Source: Desulfamplus sp. | GTDB lineage: Bacteria; Desulfobacterota; Desulfobacteria; Desulfobacterales; Desulfobacteraceae | Length of the DNA stretch: 7,165 nt | Assembly (NCBI GenBank): GCA_015232935.1 | Contig: JADFYT010000113.1 | Coordinates: 1-7,165, forward strand | Direction of reading: 5' to 3' | Part shown: piece after piece, positions 1 to 5,777 of the stretch | Layout of the letters: each line of letters opens with the position of its first letter | Position numbering within the stretch: the stretch's first letter is position 1 | Program-made: the position numbers and the translations under genes | The notes under the pieces: model-generated | Databases searched by the model: none | What the model saw: only the letters and a program-made list of their open reading frames with translations | What the model was told of the DNA's origin: nothing

Positions 1-908
1 TTTTTATCGCAAGGCTTCAGGATATTATCAAGGATATTGTAAACAACACTTTTACTTTGAGCATGGCTTCCAAAGATCTGCACGGGCTTTCAGTTCAGAT
101 GTCTAAAAGTGCCAACAGCATGTCGGAAAAAACAAATATTGTAGCCTCCTCATCAGAGCAAATGAGTTCCACCATAAGATCCATAGCCGCAACTATGGAA
201 GAATCTTCAACAAACATGAATCTTATTGCGACTGCGTCAGAAGAGATGGCTTCTACCGTAAACGAAATTGGACAAAATACTGAAAGTGCCCGCAACATAA
301 GTACAAAAGCGGTCGCTCAGATCCAAAGTACCTCTCAAATGGTCGAAGAGCTCGGAAAAGCCGCACAGGAGATTGGTCAAGTGTCTGATGTTATAAATGA
401 TATCTCTGATCAAACTAACGTTCTTGCCCTGAACGCAACTATAGAAGCTGCTCGTGCCGGAGAGGCGGGCAAAGGATTTGCTGTTGTTGCTATTGAAATA
501 AAGGAGCTTGCAAAGCAGACCAGCAATGCTACCAATGAAATAAAATCCAAAATAGATCATATTCAGAAATCCACATCTGGTACAATATCAGAAATAGCAA
601 ATATCTTGCAGATAATTAATGAGATCAACAATGCTACATACACTATCGCAAGTGCAGTAGAAGAGCAGTCCGTAACAACAAAAGAGATAGCAAATAACGT
701 AGCCCAGTCTTCTGCGGGAGTACAGGAAGTGAACAAAAATATAAGCCAGTTTTCTGTTTCGTCAGAACAGGTCGTCGATGAAATTGCTCAGGCCAGTATG
801 CTTGCTCAGGAGATGCTCAACAACGGGGATAAGGTACAGCTTGATGCTGACGAGTTAAACAAGCTGGCGATACACTTAAAGCAACTGGTTGAGAAATTCA
901 AATTATAG
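1..908 (+). CDS. Methyl-accepting chemotaxis protein, C-terminal cytoplasmic signalling part (5' end outside window)
   Basis: This is the signalling domain of a chemoreceptor, which transmits ligand binding to the CheA kinase through CheW. The reading frame is open from base 3 with no stop, so the gene starts upstream and the sensor, membrane and HAMP parts are missing here. A TTG at 57 and an ATG at 63 lie inside the protein and are not real starts. The product is almost entirely heptad-patterned helix rich in S, A, E and Q. The hairpin tip is at about 411-491 and reads QTNVLALNATIEAARAGE followed by GKGFAVVA, close to the family consensus. Flanking methylation-helix-like stretches such as SSSEQMSS and ASEEMAST (about 150-260) and the SAVEEQS region (about 650-670) fit the two long coiled-coil arms. 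The protein ends in LVEKFKL, with no CheR-tethering pentapeptide. The family call is very secure; the ligand and any specific name cannot be inferred. Confidence 0.96.
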   Translation, partial: FIARLQDIIKDIVNNTFTLSMASKDLHGLSVQMSKSANSMSEKTNIVASSSEQMSSTIRSIAATMEESSTNMNLIATASEEMASTVNEIGQNTESARNISTKAVAQIQSTSQMVEELGKAAQEIGQVSDVINDISDQTNVLALNATIEAARAGEAGKGFAVVAIEIKELAKQTSNATNEIKSKIDHIQKSTSGTISEIANILQIINEINNATYTIASAVEEQSVTTKEIANNVAQSSAGVQEVNKNISQFSVSSEQVVDEIAQASMLAQEMLNNGDKVQLDADELNKLAIHLKQLVEKFKL

Positions 909-967
909 AGGATTGTACCTGGAATGATGGTTTTGCAGATAAAAAGCAGGTTATTTAAAACCGACTT

Positions 968-3187
968 CTATACCACTAATATTTCATGCTCAAAACCGGG
1001 ATCTGTTCCGGAGATTCTTTTATTTTTCCTTTCAACCAGCGTACTGTTCCTGATATCTTCATGAACAGTAATGGATGAAAAGATTCCTTTCACGCGGGTT
1101 CCCTGGGAGATTCGGCCGGAAACCTTGATTTCAGGAACAGACGGCCGGGAGTCTGCCCACTTGAAAAAGAGATTTCTGTCCATCTCAAGTTCCATTATCT
1201 GTTTTTCAACCCCAGGTTCAAGCTCTTTTATTGTATTTGCTGTTTTTTCCAGATCAGACTCCAGTTCTTTTTTCTGTGCATTATATTTTTTTATTTCATC
1301 AACGGAAGTTGCCATTTTCAGCTTGAGATCATCTATAAGGGGTGTGGTCTTTTTATTGGTATGTCCACTAATATCAGCATGTTGGCTATACTCAACAGCA
1401 GCGGATCTGGCACGATCATGAACAGCTTTGAGTTCAACCATTTTTCGGAATATCTCCTTGATATTGTGTTCCATCTCCGATTTGCTTTCCATGAGTTCAT
1501 CAAGCTCCTTTCGGGCATTACGTATCTGATCTGTAATCTGGCGTGACATCAGTGCAATGTGCTCTTCGCCCCCTGCTGCAAGAAGGCACGGCTCTGTCAC
1601 ATCGCTTCCGACACCGGCTGCGACAATTCCCCCTTTAGCTGATATTCTTGAGGCTATGATCCTGCTTTTCGGTGCATGACACTTGCCCGAGATAATAATT
1701 GTGGAGTCTATTATCTCATGTTCAACAAAAACATCGCCAAAGGATTCAACGCGTGAATTGTGGATATATTTTGCATATAAATTCCCCTGTGTTTTTATAC
1801 GGCTGCGGTTAATGCCGACCTCAACAGCTATATCTCCTATTGATGATATTGTTGCCCCCCGAATCTCGCCGGCTTTTATTTGACCCGCGTTAACAGAATA
1901 GGCCCCTGTCAATGTTCCTGATACGTTAACACTTGCATATGGTTCGATCTGTCCAAAATGGGTATCTGCATCACCAAGCACATTTATAACCGGAAATATA
2001 TACAGTCTGCCATCCAATGAAATGGCAGGATACCCGCTGTGCAAAGAGATTGCCTGGGTGCCATCCTCAGAAACAAATACTCCCTTGCCGCAACGAAACA
2101 GCGGTAAATCCGGAAATTCAACAGAGTTGCCAAAGATATCCTTGCCCTTGATATTGAGGTCTCCAGAGTCAACAGATGCAACACTCCTGTTTTTTTTAAA
2201 AGTGATATCGCTTGCGGTCTTGTCAAAATTGAACTGGTATTCAAGTGTTTTGCTGTATATGTATTCTCCAAATGCTGCCGGGAAAAAATCTTGTTTCTGG
2301 TCAATATGGCATTGCAGGACAGCGTCACGTAATATGCCGGTCCTGACCCCTTTTTTTTCAAGAGCTGTTTTTATATCTGCCGGTGTGACGAGCTTTGTTT
2401 TTAGCTCTGTTGAACTTTCAACAAGAGAGTCTGGCTGCCAGGGAACTGATGAATCTGAAGGAGAAGGATTATTATATATAATTTTTACCCACGCTTCCAT
2501 TTTATCGGGAGTGACTTCAACAGCAATGTTTTTAGGCTCCTCTTTTTCACTCTCTTTGGTAATTCTGGATTGATGCGGTAAGGATCGGAATTGATGTGGC
2601 GAAGATCGGGATTGATGTGGTAAAGAAGATGTGCCAGGGTTGATCTTCTTCAATTTGTCAGCATGTTGATCAGTTCCCGAAACTGGCCGGTTTTGTTCAG
2701 ATACACTGATTTGCTGGTCACCCGCCACCGCAATACTCTTGTCATTTATTGCAATATTCTTATCGTCCGCTGCATTTTTTTGCTCATCCGCAATAATCCG
2801 CTGCTGTGTCCTTGTCAGGATGCCAGACTCAACAAGAATATCCCCGACCATTTTTCTGACTCTTTTTTCACGGAAAAGCTGCTGCTGTCTTGCAAGGGCG
2901 GATTTAATCTCTTTTTGTGTTGCATACCCTTTTTCAACGGCGATATAGCCAAAAAGCTCGCTTTTTTTCCTGACAGTCAAAAAGTCACGAAGAGCCTTGA
3001 CCAAATCAACCTGTTGCCTTGTAATGGCTTTATTTGTCAAAAGGGCATACTCTAACGAGCAGGGTTCCGCCTCAGATTTTTTTTTCTCCATGAAGCGATA
3101 TGCATCACTCAACTGATCCTGATTGATCATGTCATATTTAATTGCAAGAGCGGCAAAAGAGGGGATGTTGTTTTCAGGTTGTTTCAA
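968..3187 (-). CDS. FapA/DUF342 family protein with N-terminal helical repeats and a repeat-built linker
   Basis: The 739-residue product is assigned to the FapA (flagellar assembly protein A)/DUF342 family. Residues 10-137 hold about four short helical units of the type GxxLVExGxLTxxQ, clearest at 79-103 (LFGYIAVEKGYATQKEIKSA) and 114-136 (VGDILVESGILTRTQQ). They resemble the small helical modules at the N-termini of type II secretion/pilus ATPases. Residues 138-222 are a polar low-complexity linker. Residues about 223-395 match the FapA N-terminal region. Residues about 395-540 are short G-, I- and V-rich strands typical of a right-handed beta-helix. Residues about 545-675 are a charged coiled coil, and 684-718 a last beta segment. 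No signal peptide or membrane helix is visible, so it is probably cytoplasmic. In Vibrio, FapA is linked to polar flagellation, but no flagellar gene is adjacent here. The start is TTG, chosen because GGAAAG lies 7 nt upstream and an in-frame TGA lies a little further up. The first internal ATG is codon 20. Confidence 0.85.
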   Translation of the reverse strand: MKQPENNIPSFAALAIKYDMINQDQLSDAYRFMEKKKSEAEPCSLEYALLTNKAITRQQVDLVKALRDFLTVRKKSELFGYIAVEKGYATQKEIKSALARQQQLFREKRVRKMVGDILVESGILTRTQQRIIADEQKNAADDKNIAINDKSIAVAGDQQISVSEQNRPVSGTDQHADKLKKINPGTSSLPHQSRSSPHQFRSLPHQSRITKESEKEEPKNIAVEVTPDKMEAWVKIIYNNPSPSDSSVPWQPDSLVESSTELKTKLVTPADIKTALEKKGVRTGILRDAVLQCHIDQKQDFFPAAFGEYIYSKTLEYQFNFDKTASDITFKKNRSVASVDSGDLNIKGKDIFGNSVEFPDLPLFRCGKGVFVSEDGTQAISLHSGYPAISLDGRLYIFPVINVLGDADTHFGQIEPYASVNVSGTLTGAYSVNAGQIKAGEIRGATISSIGDIAVEVGINRSRIKTQGNLYAKYIHNSRVESFGDVFVEHEIIDSTIIISGKCHAPKSRIIASRISAKGGIVAAGVGSDVTEPCLLAAGGEEHIALMSRQITDQIRNARKELDELMESKSEMEHNIKEIFRKMVELKAVHDRARSAAVEYSQHADISGHTNKKTTPLIDDLKLKMATSVDEIKKYNAQKKELESDLEKTANTIKELEPGVEKQIMELEMDRNLFFKWADSRPSVPEIKVSGRISQGTRVKGIFSSITVHEDIRNSTLVERKNKRISGTDPGFEHEILVV
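2564..2626 (-). repeat. Three tandem 21-bp repeats inside the FapA-like gene
   Basis: Three head-to-tail 21-bp units (2564-2584, 2585-2605, 2606-2626) each keep about 18 of 21 positions relative to the third unit. They encode residues 188-208 as SLPHQSR, SSPHQFR, SLPHQSR. The period is a multiple of three, so gain or loss of a unit keeps the frame. They lie in the linker between the N-terminal helical units and the FapA core, where length changes should be tolerated. Confidence 0.9.
2723..2764 (-). repeat. Degenerate pair of 21-bp repeats in the same linker
   Basis: Two adjacent 21-bp units match at about 13 of 21 positions and encode DKNIAIN and DKSIAVA (residues 142-155). The period equals that of the PHQ repeat about 100 bp away, which suggests the linker grew by 7-codon duplications. 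The match is weak at DNA level and clearer at protein level. Confidence 0.45.
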
Positions 3188-3194
3188 AGGATGT

Positions 3195-3200
3195 CTTTCC
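3195..3200 (-). promoter_or_regulatory. Ribosome binding site supporting a TTG start
   Basis: On the minus strand GGAAAG is followed by 7 nt and then TTG. No ATG or GTG lies between the in-frame upstream TGA and this TTG, so the site decides the start of the FapA/DUF342 gene. Starting at the internal ATG (codon 20) would remove part of the first helical unit. Confidence 0.55.
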
Positions 3201-3214
3201 AGCAGAGTTGTACA

Positions 3215-3236
3215 GCCCTGAAATAAATTTCAGGGC
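3215..3236. repeat. Perfect 10-bp-arm palindrome upstream of the FapA-like gene
   Basis: GCCCTGAAAT, a 2-nt centre (AA) and ATTTCAGGGC form a perfect inverted repeat. Its near edge lies 27 bp upstream of the TTG start. As RNA from the minus strand it would make a stable stem, but neither strand has a following T-tract, so it is not a standard intrinsic terminator. It could be an operator for a dimeric regulator, a 5'-UTR hairpin, or part of a dispersed repeat together with the adjacent GC hairpin at 3245-3257. Confidence 0.6.
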
Positions 3237-3244
3237 GAACACAA

Positions 3245-3257
3245 GCAGCTTCGCTGC
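3245..3257. repeat. Small GCAGC-TTC-GCTGC hairpin
   Basis: A 5-bp perfect stem with a 3-nt loop lies 8 bp from the larger palindrome at 3215-3236. The two stems and the joining GAACACAA look like a compact repeat unit of the REP or small non-autonomous type, with more GC than the flanking AT-rich spacer. Whether it recurs elsewhere cannot be seen from one copy. Confidence 0.4.
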
Positions 3258-3284
3258 AATTAATGTCTGATTGAAATTCTTGAG

Positions 3285-3359
3285 TAATAAAATAATAAAA
3301 ACCGGCTGAAGCCATCTGTAATAACAGTCCATTTCATTGGGCTTTGTTGTATTCAGCCG
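3285..3359 (-). terminator. Possible rho-independent terminator after pta (long loop)
   Basis: On the minus strand CGGCTGAA (3359-3352) pairs perfectly with TTCAGCCG (3310-3303). The second arm is followed by a single G and then TTTTTATTATTTT (from 3301 leftward), which is the expected order of stem and U-rich tail. It lies about 65 bp after the pta stop, as expected for that gene. The reservation is the 41-nt loop, long for an intrinsic terminator unless it folds internally. Confidence 0.4.
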
Positions 3360-3379
3360 TGCTATTTATCGCTCGACCT

Positions 3380-3403
3380 AAAAAAAATATCATACATTTT
3401 TTT
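3380..3403. repeat. AT-only inverted repeat just after the pta stop codon
   Basis: A run of eight A (3380-3387), a 9-bp spacer and a run of seven T (3397-3403) form an A/T inverted repeat about 20 bp beyond the pta stop. Read on the minus strand it ends in eight T. It could help transcript release or simply be bent DNA. The stem has no GC pair, so it would be weak. Confidence 0.3.
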
Positions 3404-3422
3404 GTTAAATCATAAACCGCTG

Positions 3423-5540
3423 TCAGTCATCATACTTTACACCTTTTTGAGACTGTGCCTGTATTGCTGTAATTGCAACGGTGTTTACAATATCAGTGAC
3501 CGTGCAGCCGCGACTCAAATCATTTACAGGATAGCGAAGCCCCTGAAGCACAGGTCCCACAGCAACCGCACCTGATGATCTTTGAACGGCCTTGTATGTG
3601 TTGTTTCCGGTATTCAGATCAGGAAATATAAATACTGTCGCAGCTCCTGCAACCTCGCTTTGAGGAAGTTTTGTCTTGGCCACGGAAGCGTCAACAGCCG
3701 CATCATACTGGATCGGCCCTTCAATCTTGAGTCCCGGGAAGCTCTTTTCCGACTTTTTACGGGCAATTTCAGCAGCCTGGCGAACCTTGTCCACATCTGT
3801 GCCGCTTCCCGACGCTCCTGTGGAGTAGGAGAGCATTGCCACGACAGGATCAACTCCGAAGACCACAGCCGTCTGTGCCGAGCTGATGGCGATCTCCGCA
3901 AGCTGATCAGCGTTGGGGTCAGGATTGATCGCACAGTCTCCATAGACAAGAACCCTGTCTTCAAGGCACATGAACATCACGCTTGACACAATGGAACAGT
4001 CAGGCTTTGTGCTCAGAATCTGAAGTGCCGGCCTGATTGTGGCTGCTGTACTGTTGACAGAGCCAGATACCATTCCGTCAGCATGGCCCGCAAATACCAT
4101 CATTGTCGCGTATTCATTTACAGCCTTCATCATGTCATGGGCATATTCAGGCGTTATCCCCTTGTGTTCCCTTAATGCGTAGTAGCTCTGGATATACTCA
4201 TCAAAGAACTCCGATTTTGGAGGATCTATAAGATTGACAGAATCCAGACGAAGCCCAAGGTATTTGATCTTCTTGTAAATTTTATCTTTATTTCCAAGCA
4301 GCGTTATATCAACCACCTCGCGTCTCATCAGGATTTCAGCAGCCCTCAGGATGCGCTCCTCCTCTCCTTCCGGAAGGACAATATGCTGACGGTTCTCCCT
4401 TGCTCTTTGTATCAGCTCAAGCTCGAACATCTTTGGTGTTTTGATGGTTGTTTTTGTTGTTATGACTTTTTGTGCAAGTTTTTTTGTATTGACATGCTTT
4501 TCAAAGGTGGCAAGTATTTTTGTTATTTTCCGTTTGTCGAAAGGTGAAATCCCGGCCTGGATGTTGTTCACTTTGGTGGCTGCCGGAAAGGTGTTATCCT
4601 GCACGCTCACCACCGGGGGAACATCCGGAAATCCATTGATAAGCTCTGCTATGGATTCGCATGGTACCAACCCCCCTGTCAGCAAAAGCCCCGCAATATT
4701 TTTGCGTGAAGTTGATGATACCGACGCGAGACAGGCTACAATAACGTCTGCTCTGTCTCCAGGGGTTATAATCAGGTCTCCGTGCTCTATTCTTGGAAGC
4801 AGGTTTCTAAGCTGCATGGCAGCTACATTAAAGTTGTGAACATGGCGATTCAGGTGATTTTTACCCCACAGCACAGTGCCGTCAAGCTCCTTTACAATCT
4901 CGATGATTGTGGGGCGGCGAAGGGATGTGTCTTCCGGGATCGCGTACAGAAGAAGCCCTTCATCCGCATGAGCCTCTGAAATTCGCTTTATGATCTCTTT
5001 CCCGCTCATGGGGTCAGTTCTGGTGATGATAACTCCAAGACATATCCCTTTTCTCCTCTTTAAGGAGGCCAGAGCGGTTTCAACAGACTGTACAGTCTCG
5101 TCAACTGTAGTTTTCTGACCGCTTGCAACCAACAGTACCGAACTTGAGAGATTTTTGCTTATCTCCGCATTTATATCAAATTCAAATGACGCAGAGGCAC
5201 TTATGGAGTCAGTACCCTCACATACAATGAATTCGCATTTCTCCTTGAGCTGATTATATTTATTGATAATCCCTTCAATAACCTCACCCTGTTTGCCGCG
5301 AGACGCAAGCTCTGTTGCCTCTTCAGTTGTAAAGCCGTACATCTGGCTCACAGGAATTTTCAGGTCAAAATAGGATGATATCAGGGTTATGTCCTTGTCA
5401 ACTCCTTCACTGTCCTGGACAATAGGCCGGAAAAATCCGACTTTGTTCATTTTTCTTAAAAGAAGCTCCATAACTCCAAGTGTAATGACAGTTTTGCCGC
5501 TTCTTGGGCCTGTTGCTGCAATATATAGGTTATTTGACAT
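3423..5540 (-). CDS. pta: Phosphate acetyltransferase, long three-domain form
   Basis: Pta catalyses acetyl-CoA + phosphate to acetyl phosphate + CoA in the cytoplasm, reversibly, linking central carbon flux to acetate. At 705 residues it matches the long E. coli-type enzyme (about 714). Residues 1-215 form a BioD/CobQ-like P-loop domain, beginning LYIAATGPRSGKT with an intact GKT at 15-17. Residues about 222-335 are the DRTGG-type domain, with PGDRADVIVACLAS (260-273) and LLLTGG. Residues about 370-695 are the PTA catalytic domain, with VLPEGEEERILRAAE (388-402), HADGMVSGSVNSTAATIRP (486-504), MLSYSTGASGSGTDVDKV (569-586), PIQYDAAV (609-616) and FPDLNTGNNTYKAVQR (639-654). The ATG at 5540 is the only start that keeps the P-loop strand; an in-frame TAA lies 9 nt upstream. 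No clear Shine-Dalgarno precedes it, which is odd for such a gene. No ackA is visible in the window. Confidence 0.96.
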   Translation of the reverse strand: MSNNLYIAATGPRSGKTVITLGVMELLLRKMNKVGFFRPIVQDSEGVDKDITLISSYFDLKIPVSQMYGFTTEEATELASRGKQGEVIEGIINKYNQLKEKCEFIVCEGTDSISASASFEFDINAEISKNLSSSVLLVASGQKTTVDETVQSVETALASLKRRKGICLGVIITRTDPMSGKEIIKRISEAHADEGLLLYAIPEDTSLRRPTIIEIVKELDGTVLWGKNHLNRHVHNFNVAAMQLRNLLPRIEHGDLIITPGDRADVIVACLASVSSTSRKNIAGLLLTGGLVPCESIAELINGFPDVPPVVSVQDNTFPAATKVNNIQAGISPFDKRKITKILATFEKHVNTKKLAQKVITTKTTIKTPKMFELELIQRARENRQHIVLPEGEEERILRAAEILMRREVVDITLLGNKDKIYKKIKYLGLRLDSVNLIDPPKSEFFDEYIQSYYALREHKGITPEYAHDMMKAVNEYATMMVFAGHADGMVSGSVNSTAATIRPALQILSTKPDCSIVSSVMFMCLEDRVLVYGDCAINPDPNADQLAEIAISSAQTAVVFGVDPVVAMLSYSTGASGSGTDVDKVRQAAEIARKKSEKSFPGLKIEGPIQYDAAVDASVAKTKLPQSEVAGAATVFIFPDLNTGNNTYKAVQRSSGAVAVGPVLQGLRYPVNDLSRGCTVTDIVNTVAITAIQAQSQKGVKYDD

Positions 5541-5579
5541 GATAATTTAAGCAGGGTGATGATGACTATTGGCTGACCT

Positions 5580-5589
5580 GTAACGTTAC
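5580..5589. repeat. 10-bp perfect palindrome over the leader stop codon
   Basis: GTAACGTTAC is self-complementary and contains the TAA stop of the seven-codon leader frame. It is flanked by CCTG and CAGG, which can pair as an alternative 4-bp stem. It lies about 40 bp upstream of the pta start, so it is a candidate operator or leader-RNA element. A 10-bp palindrome may also occur by chance. Confidence 0.3.
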
Positions 5590-5609
5590 TCAGGCTTTAA
5601 GTCATCCAT
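5586..5609 (-). CDS. Candidate seven-codon leader peptide upstream of pta
   Basis: On the minus strand ATG GAT GAC TTA AAG CCT GAG TAA would encode MDDLKPE. It is preceded at 10 nt by CAGGAGG, a near-perfect Shine-Dalgarno and the best ribosome site in the window. The stop lies 45 nt before the pta ATG, which itself lacks such a site. It could be a regulatory upstream frame whose translation affects pta, or the relic of a lost gene start. The codons show no obvious enrichment for one amino acid, so classical amino-acid attenuation is not suggested. The initiation signal is plain; the function is inference. Confidence 0.3.
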   Translation of the reverse strand: MDDLKPE

Positions 5610-5619
5610 GCTGCGTTTT

Positions 5620-5626
5620 CCTCCTG
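5620..5626 (-). promoter_or_regulatory. Consensus Shine-Dalgarno site in the pta leader
   Basis: CAGGAGG on the minus strand is followed by AAAACGCAGC and ATG. It is 79 nt from the pta ATG, too far to serve it directly, so it marks initiation at the seven-codon frame or at something no longer present. Confidence 0.5.
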
Positions 5627-5686
5627 ATTTTGTTGTTTTTTTATGTATATTCTTATCTTTCAATAACTTACTGAGTCTAATTTCCA

Positions 5687-5771
5687 CGTAAAAAGTCAAT
5701 TTGACAAAATCCATGTACAATAAAATCAGAGAGTTATTGCACTGAAAAATGCTGACTCATGACTTTTTACG
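5687..5771. repeat. 12-bp perfect inverted repeat with 61-bp spacer
   Basis: CGTAAAAAGTCA (5687-5698) and TGACTTTTTACG (5760-5771) are exact reverse complements. The right arm starts 6 bp after the stop of the phosphorylase-like gene, and the left arm overlaps an 11-bp odd palindrome GTCAA-T-TTGAC (5695-5705). No obvious flanking target duplication is seen, and no T-tract follows the second arm. Options are a paired operator for a looping or dimeric regulator, the ends of an 85-bp MITE-like element, or a weak long-loop terminator for the upstream gene. The rest of the gap (5627-5686) is AT-rich, and no promoter with good -35 and -10 boxes stands out. Confidence 0.6.
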
Positions 5772-5777
5772 AGACCA

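Noticed and set aside
57..63. TTG or ATG as the true start of the chemoreceptor gene
   Set aside because: The frame is open to the window edge, and the upstream residues continue the same helical receptor pattern.
929..962. GGTTTT ... AAAACC inverted repeat between the two convergent genes as a bidirectional terminator
   Set aside because: The six-bp arms are mostly A/T with a 22-nt loop, and no T-tract follows on either strand. Too weak to annotate.
1984..2361. Frameshift product from the A8-GGGG run entering the overlapping 125-codon frame
   Set aside because: The alternative frame has no recognisable motifs, and the main frame continues the FapA fold without a break, so programmed frameshifting is not supported.
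2022..2573. Rightward 183-codon open frame antisense to the FapA-like gene
   Set aside because: It lies fully inside a well-supported gene on the other strand, has no protein-like motif pattern, and reads as a shadow.
2564..2764. CRISPR-like array because of regular 21-bp repeats
   Set aside because: The units are directly tandem with no spacers and lie in frame inside a coding region.
3582..4839. Rightward open frames antisense to pta
   Set aside because: Composition is typical of antisense shadows, with no domain or ribosome-site support; the pta motifs on the minus strand are unambiguous.
5665..5699. Minus-strand TTGACT as the pta promoter -35 box
   Set aside because: No acceptable -10 hexamer lies 16-18 nt downstream; the best AT-rich hexamers are off-spacing.
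5701..5726. TTGACA with TACAAT or TAAAAT as a rightward promoter
   Set aside because: Spacers of 9 or 14 nt are too short, and the promoter would point into the antisense of a gene with no rightward gene to serve.
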